Shown here: piece after piece, positions 10,500-21,175 of the stretch
How the letters are laid out: each line of letters opens with the position of its first letter
How positions within the stretch are numbered: position 1 is the stretch's first letter
Assembly: GCA_025769875.1 (NCBI GenBank)
Contig: JAGFNK010000432.1
Location: forward strand, 1-44,201
Reading direction: 5' to 3'
Source: Russula earlei
Taxonomy: Eukaryota > Basidiomycota > Agaricomycetes > Russulales > Russulaceae
DNA: 44,201 nt
Made by a program: the position numbers and the translations under genes
The notes under the pieces: generated by a model
What the model was told of the DNA's origin: nothing
The model's database searches: none
What the model saw: only the letters and a program-made list of their open reading frames with translations

Positions 10500-11289
10500 G
10501 GAGAGTGTTTTATTCTTGTAATTAATACAAACTAATTACTGTGAATAATTGTTAGATAGTGGGAGAAAGTGGATCAGCCCTATCTAATGCACTGAAGCCA
10601 GTGCAGGGGACCAGGTGTGAGGGGAAATGCATTTACGCTTGGCCTGGTAGGCCAGTGTGGGACTCAGGTACCTAGGGTTGCCTCCTACCCACCAAAACCT
10701 CACAGTTTTGGAGCCAGTCAGGGGGGAGGTCCATTTCTTTCAGGAGGACCCCTTCCCAGGTGTTTTCAACTAGTTTCCTGAACAGAATTTCTTATCTTGT
10801 GTTATTATCAGTGCAGTTATTTTGTCATTTGTTAATCTTTTGCTCATGGCATTCTCCCACCTAGTTATCACTTCACGTGTGGTGCGGGTTTGGCCTTGTA
10901 TGCATCTTTCACATCTTAGGACCCAAATGAGGTATGCAGCTTCTGAAATTAATATTTGTAGGAGGCACTTGGCCCCTTTGGATTGTGGGGGATTATTTTC
11001 AGTTGCAGTTCCAGGGTTTTTGGTAATTGGGGGGGATAGGGCACCACAACCCATTATGGTGCCAAGGGTGATTTTGGGCCATAAGTTAGGCCTGTGCAGC
11101 CACATTTCTCATGCGAGTGTCCATATAAGCCTGGGTGGTAAGCTTTTGCACTGGGTCATAATATAGTTTATTGTTTCTGTAACTTCACAGTGTGGGCAAA
11201 ATTGGCAGTGTTCATGATTGGGGATGTTGATCCAGTATGTGCTGATTTTGTATGTGGCGTGTATGACTTTGAATAGGAAGAGTTTGATT
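10500..11289 (-). other. LINE 3' region and untranslated tail
   Basis: Remaining minus-strand 3' part of the LINE down to the poly(A). Weak protein-like frames are broken by many stops. No separate gene is seen. Confidence 0.5.
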
Positions 11290-12480
11290 CAGGTTCATAG
11301 GGAGTTTTTACGTATACTATCCCAGATGGACTCATCTGTTTCAACTGTGCCATTGTAATTTTCTATAGCATCTCTTGTAGTTTGTAGGTTTTTTTCCATC
11401 GTTGCATGTGTGGGTTTCAGTTTACTATTTCTTATTCCTTGGTACATGATGGTTTGTGTGAGCATTGTTAGTTTTGCCCCCTGGACATCAAATTCATTGG
11501 GGATGGTTAGTGTTAGGGTGTCTGCCTCTGTTTTAGCAGCTCCTAGTTTGGCAAGGTGGTTGCTTTCCTCATTTCCCAGTGTGCCATTGTGTCCTTTGAC
11601 CCAGAGGAAGTCTGTTGTGGTGGATCTGGATTTCAGTAGGAAAGCTGCCCTTCTGAAGAAGGGGGTGTTTTTTATGCCAATCCATCTGTTGTCTTCCCAG
11701 GAACTTAGATGAGTAGTCAGTCCATCTATTACATATTTTGAGTCTGTCATTAAGATGATGGGGCAGAAGGGTAGGATTTGTGGAAATGGCTGCTATGATG
11801 GCTGCTATTTCACTGATTTGGTTGGATTGGAAGGGGCCAGGGATTTTGATGGCAGAGTTTTGTTCGTCATTTGGCACAAACCAGATTCCACTGCTGCACT
11901 GGGCATTTCTTTTTTTATTGTTGAGGCAGGCTCTGTCTGTGAAGACTCAGACAGTATCATGTCTTAGGTGTGCATTTCCTATGGGGGTTCTTTGCGCAGG
12001 TTGTTGGGTGGTCTTATTTGGGTTTGTGCAGATTTGAAAAGCATTGGCAAGTGAGTTGTTGCATGTTATACTAGGGTCAAATCTTATCTCATTGTTTGTC
12101 TGTCTTGCTTCTGAGTTTTTGATTTGCACAAGGGTGTGAGTGACATATTGTTGTTAATTATTTTGGGATCTAGTGGGTTAAACTTAGGGGCTATTTGGTT
12201 TAGTTGTGATAGGCTTGCCTCTGCACAGTAGTGGGGGGGTGGTGCAGCTGTCCTGAGTGTCTTTTATACAGTCATGGCATGTACAGAAGTTAGTTCCATT
12301 GTGCAGTGATTCAGGTCTTTGTTTGTGTAGCTGGCTTGAAGTTTGTATGAGGTCACCTACAGTACATAGAGTGTGCTTTTCAAGGAGGCATTTGAACAGT
12401 CTGGTTGACTGTCTAGGCTTTTCCACATCAGGGTGGTACCAGCGTGGGAATTGGGTTTTCAGGTTGGGTGCTAGTTGTAT
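11290..12480 (-). pseudogene. LINE C-terminal region with RNase H domain
   Basis: The minus strand between the RT and RNase H (12483-12184) reads as typical connection sequence with a Cys/His cluster (CTCHDCIKD). RNase H follows: IAAIIAAIS, then TDSKYVIDGLT in the shifted frame and NEESNHLAKLGA near 11560, which supply catalytic acidic residues. The ORF 11750-11295 carries the end of the domain. RNase H in LINEs of this group degrades the RNA template. The frames are broken near 11880 and 11700. Confidence 0.75.
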
Positions 12481-14395
12481 CACGGAAAGTGCAGTTTTGA
12501 AATTTTGGCAGTTTTTAGTAGCCTGGCTTTCTCATTGTTTAGAATTGCTATTTGTTTGCCTCTACCTGGGGGCTTCCAGGATTGTAGGAAGCAGTTTGTG
12601 CAGGTATGTGGGGGGATTGTGGTCAGGGCCATTTCATTTATTATGAGGTCTGTTATGCCTGCCCAGGTTGGGTGATTTGGTGAGAAGTTGAGGAATTCTT
12701 TGATCCATATAGTGTCAATTGCCTCATTCCTAGATTTGATGTCAAGGAGGTTTATGCCACCCTCATTGAGGGGGCAGTATAGGGCGTCCATAGCAATTCT
12801 TGGGGAGGAGTCATCCTCCCATATAAATTTATGTGTCATCTTAGTTATGGTGTCTTTGATGTGGGTGGGCATGCCTCGGGCTTTGGTGAGAAATTGTGTG
12901 GTTCCTCCTACAATTGCCTGGATGATACAGGCTCTACCATGTAGAGTTGGGTGTGTATTGCTCCATCGGGATAGTGTTTCTGAAATTTTATCTAGAATGG
13001 GTTCCCATGTGTCCATTTTGTTTGTGTGGTTTCCTATCCATGCACCCAGTGAGCATACAGCTTCCCCATCTGTAGTGATGTGTATTTTTTTGTCAAGGGT
13101 TTGGTCATGTGCATTGGTTTTCCTATTGGTGATTACCCATTGTCTGTATTGGGAGGATCCTACTGGGATTATTTCTGTTTTTGCCTGGTTGAATTTGGCT
13201 CCTGAGACATTACACCAACATTCCAGGGTTTCTTGTATGTAGTCTAAGTGGTCATGTTTACTAATGTAGAGTGTTGTGTCATCTGTGAATAGTGTAATAT
13301 GTGGGTTAAGTACTAGGTTTGGTACTGGAAAGCCTTGGAATTGTGTGTTGTTCCTAAGTCTGCAGGCTAGGGGTTCAATTGTGAGGTCAAAGAGTAGGCA
13401 GGATAGTGGGTCACCCTGATGGACTCCTTGTCAAACTTGGAAGGGGTTGCTTAGGAAGCCATTAATCATGACTTGGGTTGTGGCATTCATGTAGAGCGCC
13501 TTGACAGTTTTGATGAATTGGGGGGGCAGGTTGAAGGTTTTGAGGGTTGTCCACAGGTAGTGGTGATCAATTTTGTTGTACACTTTCTCTTGTTCAAGGG
13601 CAATGATTGCCCCATCAGTTTCGGTGGTTTCGGCATAACTTATGACCATTTTCATGAGTCTGATATGGTTAAAGATGGAGCAGTGTGGCATGAAGCCAGC
13701 TTGGTCGGGGTGGATGAGGGCAGGTATCAGCTTTATGAGTTGGAGTGCAAGTACCTTTGTGAGTAGTTTGTAGTCCATGTTTAGGAGCGTGATTGGGCAG
13801 TAGTTATGTATTTTGGATGGATCATTCTTTTTGAATATCAGGCACATCCATCCCTCTGCAAATGTGGAGCGTGGGTCTACATCATACTTTTGTATATCAT
13901 TTAATACTATTGTGAATGTTTTGATTATGTTAAAGTGTTCTTTATTAACACTGGTGGCTTTAGTGTAGTTGGTGTGGAGCATTCTCCAGAGTTCATAGGG
14001 TAGGTCATCTAGTCCTGTTGCAGAGTTGATTTTCATTAACTTTAGGGCATTAGCAACTTGAGGTTCTGTCATGTTTTGGTTCATTGTTGATTTGGAGGGG
14101 TTTTGAAGTTTCTGATGTTCTGGGATTTTGGATAGGAACTCCAGTAATTTCTGGGTGTACTCAATATCATTGTTTGGCTGGTCTGGTCCTTCTTGTTGTA
14201 AGTTGTCATGGTAGTTTCAGACAAGCTCTGCCATCCTTTTGGAGGAGCATTCAAATTGGGGGGGGTTTGATTGTGGTATATGGAGTCTATATATGAGATC
14301 TCTGGGTTTCTTCTCTTTTGCTATAGTGGACCAGATACTGCCTAGTGTCTCACCATGATTTGCTAGTTTGGTGCTGAAGTATTCTCTGTTGGAGA
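12480..14395 (-). pseudogene. LINE reverse transcriptase domain
   Basis: Minus-strand motifs in order: KKPRDLIYRL (about 14310), SATGLDDLPYELW (about 14000), GWMCLIFKK and NYCPITLLNMDYKLLTKVLA (about 13800), HPDQAGF (about 13700), GVHQGDPLSCLLFDL (about 13420), the catalytic FTDD (about 13280), and the thumb/connection region from 13016 to 12480. It would copy element RNA by target-primed reverse transcription. FTDD is intact. The RPITLL-type motif has lost its arginine (NYCPI) and other frame breaks separate the blocks. Confidence 0.85.
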
Positions 14396-14982
14396 ATTTT
14401 GATGTAAATCAGGGGTCTCTATCAGATATGATTCTTTTTGGACTGCCAAACCAAGGCATGAGGTGTTTCAAGTACTCATGCACAACACCTGTTCCATCAA
14501 TTGTTTTTGTTACATGGAATGAATTTGGTTGCTTTTGAACATCCTTGATTGACAATGGTAAGAACACTGTCAAACCCATCTGATTTGGGGAGGTCAGTGA
14601 TGAGGTCCATTAACATGTATTGGAATGGTCCTTGTTCAATGTGTGTGTGTTGATTGGGAATGACATGGCTTTCTTTCTGTGTACATTGGTTTTAGACTCT
14701 TGGCATTTGGCATATCCCTTGATGTATTGTTCTATGAACTGTTGTAGTCTAGGTCCTTCATAATGTTGTTTAATTAAGTCCCAGGTATTGGCTATTCAAG
14801 GATGTCATGCAGTTGGTGTATCATGAAAATTTCTTGTTGTTTGTCAGGTTTGTTGGGCAGGTAAGTTTTTCATATGAAAATTTCAGGGGGAAGGAGTGTA
14901 GTTTTTTGTTCTTCTACCCCCTTGTTAAGGTCTTTGTGATGAGAAAGGTTGTCTGCAATAGTGTGTGTGTGTCCTAGGATGT
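14396..14982 (-). pseudogene. Gypsy element H: end of RNase H and integrase, fragment
   Basis: Minus-strand blocks: HILGHTHTIADNLSHHKDL (RNase H end), then LPPEIF, then GPRLQQFIEQYIKGYAKCQ (integrase zinc region), SDGF (core start) and SPKRIISDRDP followed by TGA where the family has Arg, then FTSKF. It stops where the LINE begins. Read together with 16567-16819 and 17318-17460 it forms one polyprotein interrupted by solo LTRs. Frame changes are frequent. Confidence 0.75.
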
Positions 14983-14986
14983 GTTC

Positions 14987-16562
14987 TGAAGTGAGCCAAA
15001 CTGGGGTGTGCAGAGTTCATAAAGCTGGTAGGTGATCCAGGATGGTTGTCTTTGAGCCAAGAGCAAGCCAAAGAGAGGGAGGAAGGGAGAAGAGAAGGAG
15101 GAAGGGAGAAGAGAAGGAGAGGAGAGGAGAGCAAGATTGCTTGTGTGCAAGTCATTTCATGCAGACTGAAACTAGGGAGAAATTTGAGAGGGACTGTATT
15201 GGATTCCAGTCAACTGAATCCTGCTACTACAGAGTAGCTAGGTGTTTTATATACAGGAGAGAGGTACTAAGAGGGGCATGTAATGAAAGGAAATGAGATT
15301 GTGAAAGGAGTCAGAGGCATTGAAAGGAAATTGAGACCAGGCAAGGCAGTTGAGGTGGTCATGAAAGACTTGAGATGTGAGCATGTCCCATGAGGTGGGG
15401 CATGGCATGGATGCATGGTCTGTGGAAAGAATTGGGCACTAACAGTAAAGAACTTGACATTGGGCACAAGGTGGCTTGTGGTGTGGTGAGGGCTGGAAAT
15501 GAAGAATGACAGGAGGAGGGAGGTGTGTGGGAGAGGTGTCATGTCTCACGCATTGTACATGGTCCACATGTGGTGTCATGAACCATTTCTCGGAGAGGGC
15601 CCTTGAAGGACCCTTCCCTATGAGAGAAAACCTTGGCTCCATGGTGCCACCCTGTTCACATGGCCAAAAGGGGTGAGTAGAGGTGTCCACAATATCATGC
15701 ACACATTGTGGTGCGATTGATGCTAGGCACAATTGATATATGGCATGCCCTACCTGGTGGCAACCTATCTAACGGTAAAGGACAATATTAGAGGCCCTCT
15801 AATAACCCTTTAGGATGACCCTAAGGTCCTTATATTGAATGCTGATAAAGATACTACAGGTCCTAGAATGTGTTATTAGACTAACTTTAATAACCATTGA
15901 ATGAACTATAAGATGACACTAGGGAGTTTAATACTGATATTAGGGTCAACTCTAAGGACAATAATAGAACCTTATAAGGGGCCTTATAAGGAACACCTCC
16001 TCATTGTCAAATACTTCAAGTCTCAGAAAGACTGGCCCTAAACTAATGAACAGCAAATGAATCAGATGCTTTGCATGTGCACTAAACAGTGAACATGTGG
16101 ACACTAAAGGCCCTTAGTCATCATTATGGGCCTCCTTACTCAGCAGCTGACTGAGCATGTTCACTAAGCACCCTCCGACTTCTTACTCATCTATTATTGT
16201 GCTTGATAACAAGGTTATGACTTGTTCTCTATTTAGTAGTTCCCTTGTAGTATATAAGTGCTCAATAAAGTAGTGGACAGTCTTCAGACTGTCCATTTGA
16301 TTTGTGGCACTTTACTACCAAGGGTACTCATTTGTGACTGCCCTATCTAGTGCACCCTGGCCCTCTCCTTCTGTGATCATCTCTCACACCCAGTACCAGT
16401 GCCTCTCTGGTACTTGCTACTTGTTTGGACCATGCTCTTCACCAACTTCATTCTCAAACTCAATCAACTTGTCTCCAAGCTCCTACCTCACTCTTGAACT
16501 GGATTGTTCAACAGTGAGTCCTGACACATGGTTCCAAGGCCAGCAATATGGCTCACCTTACA
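14987..16562 (-). repeat. Solo LTR K, interrupted by LTR A
   Basis: On the minus strand it runs from TGTAAGGTGAGCC (16562) to GGCTCACTTCA (14987), ends that are inverted copies of each other. GAAC flanks it on both sides (GTTC at 14983-14986 and 16563-16566). Taking it out on paper joins DFNITM to EHILGHTHT of H RNase H in one frame, which confirms the boundaries. Without LTR A it is about 620 bases. A TATA box lies near 15250 (minus strand). The purine-rich plus-strand block at 15060-15130 holds two copies of GGAAGGGAGAAGAGAAGGA. Confidence 0.8.
15574..16526 (+). repeat. Solo LTR A of the G family, inside LTR K
   Basis: TGTCATGAACC to GTCCTGACA, 953 bases, a diverged copy of the G LTR with the same TATA and R-region block (CAGACTGTCCA near 16290). 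The flanks TGTGG (15569-15573) and CATGG (16527-16531) agree at three of five bases; two transitions would explain an original 5-bp duplication. It has no internal element sequence and splits LTR K, so it is a solo LTR in a solo LTR. Confidence 0.8.
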
Positions 16563-16566
16563 GTTC

Positions 16567-16819
16567 CATGGTAATATTGAAATCTTGCATATATTGCATC
16601 CATCAGGCTTGTTGTCAAGTTAGTTTTTGTGGTTCTTTGAAGTAGGTCAGGTTCTTGTGATCTGTCCTTATTTTGACTGGTGTGTTGGCTCCTAGGATGA
16701 ATGGTCATCCACTTTTTAATCTGAAAATTACTGCAGCCAGTTCTTTGTCATGTGCATCATAGTTCCTTTGGCATCCAGTAGCATTCTTGAATAGAAGGCA
16801 ATAGGATGTAGACCACCTT
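16567..16819 (-). pseudogene. Gypsy element H: RNase H domain
   Basis: Minus-strand frame NYDAHDKELAAVIF, then a stop where the family has Arg, PFILGANTPVKI, the signature TDHKNLTYF, and QKLT followed by two stops at Arg positions. All three stops are TGA and sit where relatives have Arg (complement of 16705-16707, 16615-16617 and 16603-16605), so CGA to TGA is the simplest cause. It joins the downstream part at 14982 across LTR K and the upstream part at 17318 across LTR L2. Confidence 0.85.
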
Positions 16820-17312
16820 TGTCACAAGAACCGGTACATCGGACCAGACTGGCAACCGGATAAGCCTACCCAGACAAGTCTCAAGTTTCCCGCATGTCTC
16901 ATGACTCACTTACAGCCTCGCATGTACCAGATGTTTCTCGCATGTTCCAGTACGATCGCCTCATTGCTACCTTGTGAATACTATTTGGTATAGTATTTTG
17001 TATGTATACAAGACTGCCATCTGATGAGAGCAAGCTCTAAGCTTGTTCTCCTGTGAAATATTACTGGATTTCGAACTTCAGGACTTGTAGGCTTGCAAGA
17101 CATCAAGCAAATCATCTGAAACACTCTCTACTCATAAGTCTTCTTAACACGAAGACTTATTCATGACTTCCCCTCTCTGTGGAACATATTGCCTTGGCAA
17201 TATCGTCTCCGAGATCCCCAAAATTTGCAAAGACTTAGTGTCTCGCTTGACTCACGGCACTCGTCTTGCATGTGAACTGATTTGTCAGCAACACCACCCC
17301 CAGTCGGTGACA
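16820..17312. repeat. Solo LTR L2
   Basis: TGTCACAAGAACCGG to CAGTCGGTGACA, 493 bases, with six-base inverted ends TGTCAC/GTGACA. ACCTT flanks it on both sides (16815-16819 and 17313-17317). Removing it on paper joins QKYKGG to LHPIAFYSR of H in frame. No second copy is in the window. Orientation is not certain. Confidence 0.85.
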
Positions 17313-17317
17313 ACCTT

Positions 17318-17460
17318 TGTATTTTTGAGAGATTACTGCTTTTATCACAAATCCCTATGTGTCAGTGTCAAGGATGAATTGCTTTGTCCAGTCTGGTGTG
17401 TGAAGTACTGGGTAGGATACACAAGTCTCTTTTAGGAAAAGAAATGCTTGATTTTCTTTT
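17318..17460 (-). pseudogene. Gypsy element H: RT/RNase H junction
   Basis: The minus strand reads FLFLKETC, PVLHTPDWTKQFILDTDT, a stop, then GFVIKAVISQKYKGG, the usual segment between gypsy reverse transcriptase and RNase H (PVL..PD...F.L.TDAS). TDT followed by TGA replaces TDAS. RT itself is missing to the right, where LTR scrap F begins. Confidence 0.8.
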
Positions 17461-17509
17461 GTTGTTCATTCCCATTGTCTGTTCTTCTTTGTTAAATCAA
17501 TCATTTAAA

Positions 17510-17771
17510 GGTCTAAGCACTATGGGTCATCCTAAAGGGTCTTTAGGGAGCTTATAATACTGTCTTATATTGCTAGAAGGGTTGCCACTAAGTAGGGCTT
17601 GTTGTATGTCAATTGTGCCTAGAATCAATTGCACAACAATGCACATGTGATATTGTGGACACCTCTACTCACCCCTTTTGTTTGTGTGAACAGGGTGGCA
17701 TCATAGAGGCTGGGTTTCCTCTAATAAGGAAGGGTCCTTCAAGGGCCGTCTCCAGGAAATGGTTCATGAGA
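17510..17771 (-). repeat. Truncated G-family LTR (F)
   Basis: Reverse complement of roughly the first 260 bases of the G LTR (GGAAATGGTTCATGA at the right edge, then the AGGGGTGAGTAGAGGTGTCC block). The rest of the LTR is missing on the left and the terminal bases are altered (GAGA in place of GACA). It truncates the BED/hAT fragment. Confidence 0.75.
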
Positions 17772-18445
17772 CTTGGCAGGCAAAGGCATTGAAGATGCTG
17801 CCACTCTGGTCCACACTCAACTCCCCCTTCATAGCTGTCTTAACAGCATCCTCACCAAAGCAGCATGTGGCACAGTGCCAGAGGTTGGCAGTCAATGACT
17901 TATCAGCTTTGTCTTGATAACATCAAATACCTTTTGCCAATGACTTGTATTTCTTGGCAGCACACGCAAAGAAGTGGGTGACATGACCCTCATATACCTT
18001 GATGGTGACTTCAGGTTTGAAAAAGGAATATACAGCAGACCTCCAAGTTTTCTTCACTACAGCTGAGGGTTCAATGAGTAGGATATCAATTGGAAGAAAG
18101 TAATTCATGCTTATCAAGTTCTTTCTCAAGCTTGTCAGTCTCCTCACCACTAGAATTGATATCAATGACATCCAGCCCAGTGTCCAGGCTGTCTTCATCT
18201 CCACTGGCTGTGGGGTCACCACCTTCATCACTCATGACTGGGGAAGAGACATTTGAGAGTGCATGCTTGGCCCACTTGAGGGGACAAGTGATTGAACTGG
18301 CACCTTTCTTGATACATTTGATGCTGTGCCAAACTGCTTTGGCACCAGATCTGGCAGCCTGAGATAGAGGGGATGTTGAGACTGCAGACTGGAGAGATGA
18401 ACATGAAGATTTGGCTGAAGACTGTGTTTTCCAAGATGGGGGCAT
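17772..18445 (-). pseudogene. BED zinc-finger/hAT-type protein, N-terminal fragment
   Basis: The minus strand begins with a Ser-rich leader (MPPSWKTQSSAKSSCSSL, 18445), then an acidic linker (SGDEDSLDTGLDVIDINSS). In a shifted frame it reads WRSAVYSFFKPEVTIKVYEG, HFFACAAKKYK, a stop, then KADKSLTANLWHCATCCFGEDA. This matches the BED-like finger at the start of agaric hAT-type transposase proteins (W..PVY.FF, C.A..C, S..NL..H...CWGE). The usual CWGE reads CFGE. The DDE and dimerisation regions are absent: LTR scrap F cuts it off. It may come from a transposase or a domesticated relative. Confidence 0.6.
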
Positions 18446-18638
18446 GAGAAAGGCAAAAAAAATGCAAAGGGATTTGATGTGTCACACTTTTAAATGTGTA
18501 GAAGATGGAGGGTGCAGATTATGTGATAACAATAAGATTCTCAAGATCTATCAAAAGATATTTCAGTATTGTGTAAGACAAGACTATAATTCAGTAATAC
18601 TCACTCCCCAACATGGTATAGAAGATAGAGGGTGCAGG
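18446..18638. other. Spacer with a repeated 20-base motif
   Basis: No gene seen. The motif TAGAAGATGGAGGGTGCAG (about 18499) recurs as TAGAAGATAGAGGGTGCAG (about 18620). Bases 18541-18577 have an inverted copy at 1-36. Confidence 0.5.
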
Positions 18639-19141
18639 TGTTGAACCAGAACCCAAATGAATCAAAGATGGTGAAGACCTTCATACAAGGTTCTAGATCC
18701 ACTCATAGATATTATGTGTTAGATAGAACAATAGTAGATATGCATATGGGACTAGGGTTATGCATGCTATGCTATCTATCACAAGATGCAGCCTTATGCA
18801 GCATCTGGAATGTTTCCACATCACATGTCTGTGAATGCACGATATAGTGGACACCTGTACTCACCTCTTTTGGACTTAGGAACAGCCCTGGGTCATAGAG
18901 GTATAAATACCATACATGTAGACAAGTATACATATTGCTCTACACCCCAATATCACTTGAGCATTTAGCACAATGTCAGAAAATTGGGAGGGCAATTATA
19001 ATGGATTTTATTCATTGCATTATATTTCGATTATATTGAAATATAATGCTAAAAAATCCAATATAATTGCCCTCCCAATTTTCTGACAAACCTCTAAGGT
19101 GGGTTGCTTGGCCTGTTAGTTGTGCTCTATGGTGCACAACA
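18639..19141 (+). repeat. X 5' LTR with MITE M1 inside
   Basis: TGTTGAACC to GCACAACA. Without M1 and its duplication it is 386 bases, the same length as the solo copy at 35514-35900 (387 bases), to which it aligns throughout. The block TATAAATACC near 18901 is a plausible TATA. Confidence 0.85.
18974..19088. mobile_element. MITE M1
   Basis: 115 bases with long inverted ends starting TGTCAGAAAATTGGGAGGGC, AT-rich centre, no coding sequence. The solo X LTR at 35514-35900 shows the empty site (AGCACAACCTC near 35844), while here AA stands on both sides. The duplication is therefore only two bases. M2 at 23625 is a second copy. Confidence 0.9.
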
Positions 19142-19155
19142 GGTTATGGGCCCTG
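19142..19155 (+). promoter_or_regulatory. X primer-binding site (half tRNA-iMet)
   Basis: GGTTATGGGCCCTG directly follows the LTR. It is complementary to the anticodon stem-loop of initiator tRNA-Met, the primer used by copia-like elements through a cleaved half tRNA. The same 14 bases follow the LTRs of Y and Z. Confidence 0.85.
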
Positions 19156-19238
19156 CAAGCCATGTGCCTTCAATGGCTGCAATGATGGCAAAGCACCCCT
19201 GTAGCCTACATGCTGCAGCGAGCTAGTCTGCCCTTTGG

Positions 19239-19818
19239 TGTTGTAAACTACCCCTTTTTCGGTTCGTCCATTATTGTTCTTCTTTGTTATCCTTGTCTCC
19301 GTGGTTACTGTTTCATCCCTTGATGGTGATCCCCTATTGTGTTTCACTTATTGTGTTTCACCTATTGTCGAGTTACTTTTTGCTATTGGTCTACCTTTAT
19401 CTATTGTTCTGCTTATGGTACTGTACAGCCTCACCACATACAGTATTTAAGCGCCTGTAGAAGCTGGGGAATGCCCCAAGCTTAGCTTTGTCCCATCTTC
19501 TGTCGCATCCCTTGCCCTGTACACTCTCTCAATCACAACTTGCTTGTGCTGGCCTTTATCCTGCTCGACCTAAGCACACCTCAAGGAACCCTTGTGTTTT
19601 TCTTCCTCCTCTGCCTCTCTCTCATCGTCCTCCTCTTCTGTGAAACAAGAAGATCGACTCTGTCTGCGGACTGAGTCATTGTCTGACTCAGCCTTGAGAC
19701 GCTAAACCCCTGAACCAGTCTCCTTGAGCCGGCCCCCACTGAACCCTTGAACCAAGTCACAGGGACTTGGCCCCATTAAATCTTGAGCTAACGCTCTAAC
19801 GGCCGCGACGCCGTTACA
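19239..19818 (+). repeat. Solo LTR W in the X leader
   Basis: TGTTGTAAACTACCCC to GACGCCGTTACA, 580 bases, flanked by TTTGG on both sides (19234-19238 and 19819-19823). TATTTAAGC near 19445 is a plausible TATA in plus orientation. It is not related over its length to the Z LTR despite the similar first bases. No second copy is seen. Confidence 0.85.
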
Positions 19819-19830
19819 TTTGGGGAGACT

Positions 19831-21175
19831 ATGTCAGCCTGTTTTAATACAATACTCTTGCTGAAAACCTCCAAGCCCCCTCTAACAGCTACTATGTCAT
19901 CTCAATCTGCCCCTGTTGTCCCCATCCTTGATGGTGCAAACTATGGTATTTGGTCAAAGGCTATGAAAGCCTACCTCATGTCCATTGGACTGTGGGGTTA
20001 TGCCAATGGCACTTTTGATTTGCTGATCATCCCTATCCTTCCCCAGGTGCCTCTTCCCAAAGATCTTGCTGCCCTGGCTGTTGCTCAGGTGGCTCTAAAA
20101 GAATGGAATAAAGGGAATGATATGGCAGTTGGACATATGGTCCTCAGATTGAGTATTGCAATCCAACAAGATCTTACATCTTTGGATCATGCTGAAATGG
20201 TCTGGAATCACCTTGAAATCCTTTATGGTACAGCGATGACCACTAGTGTCCATAAGGACATCAAAGAAGCCATTTCCATTCGCATAAATCTGAGCCAGCA
20301 TCCTGGCCCACAAATGGATCAGATTCATGCTGCATTCCAGCACCTTTCCACATCCTCCCTCGTAATTCCTGACACTCTGCAGGTGCTCATAATGCTTTCT
20401 GCCATCCCCCAGAAATGGAAAATGCTTGTGCACATTGTTACTCAGAACTATGAACTTGTGGATCTTAACCCCAAGGACATGCGAGAGGCTATCATCTCTC
20501 AACACCAAACTGAGCTCAATCATGGCACAAACAAAAGGCACAGTGTGCAGAAGCTCTCCACTGTTAAATGCAACCATGGTGACCCCTCCTTCTCTAATCA
20601 GCAGCAGGGCAGTAAGCCCAAGCATGATGATGATAAGGATAAGTGCCAGCATGGTAAGCATGGCAGAAAAGGAAAAGGAAAAGGAAAAGAGAAGTCTGAT
20701 CACAGCCATGGACCTGGCCACTCTCACATTGCAGATGTTGCCACATTCCCACTCCCAACCATTACCACAATTGCCCATCTTGGCCCTATGGGGTTCCAAC
20801 AATGCACTGTCCCAACTGCAACTGACCCTTGCAAATGCACACACAGCCCCTACAAGGCCTTAAACAAAGCGCTTGATCTTGCTGATCATATTGGAGTAAC
20901 TCTTACTATACAGACAGTCAAGACATTGGAGCAGTGAGTCTCAACTCAGCTTGCTGCCTCTTCAAGTGCAGTCAAAATACCCTTGCCTGTCCCTGAATCT
21001 CTCAACTAGGACAACAGCAACTGGGCCAATTTTGCCCAAACAAATATGTTGGATCTTTTCAACAAATATAATGGTGCCCCTCAAGGTGCTGCCACCCCTA
21101 AGTGTGCTCCAACCCCATTGGATGAGCCGCTTGACTGGGGCAGTGACCCTGAAGACAATGAAGTGTGCATGTGCC
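19831..21175 (+). pseudogene. X gag (copia nucleocapsid/capsid polyprotein)
   Basis: Open for 368 codons from 19831; an in-frame Met at MSSQSAPV just before PILDGANYGIWSKAM may be the true start. The capsid-like domain follows the copia gag pattern: YGIWSKAMKAYLMSIGLWGY, AVGHMVLRLS, MVWNHLEILYG, MDQIHAAFQHL. After a stop at 20935-20937 the linker before protease continues in other frames (LDWGSDPEDNE) to the GTGCC site where G inserted. A basic/His stretch (KHGRKGKGKGKEK) takes the place of a zinc knuckle. Downstream sequence resumes at 33547. Confidence 0.8.

Larger units (their letters stand above)
10483..14395 (-). mobile_element. Tad-like LINE, 5'-truncated
   Basis: A non-LTR retrotransposon on the minus strand: the endonuclease-like 5' end is missing, reverse transcriptase occupies about 14395-12480, an RNase H domain about 11877-11290, and the 3' end is a 17-base poly(A) (poly(T) at 10483-10499). 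The RT-plus-RNase-H order and protein style fit the Tad/LINE-I group common in mushrooms. No matching target duplication is found: the right edge runs straight into gypsy integrase and the left into a gypsy gag/protease fragment. Several frameshifts and stops make it inactive. Confidence 0.85.

Noticed and set aside
10822..13242. Plus-strand frames across the LINE
   Set aside because: They are shadows of the minus-strand RT and RNase H, which carry the family motifs.
15569..16531. Perfect target duplication for LTR A
   Set aside because: TGTGG and CATGG agree at only three of five bases; reported as probable but decayed.
18411..18847. Short plus-strand ORFs 18411-18847
   Set aside because: They cross the X LTR boundary and the spacer, and have no conserved content.
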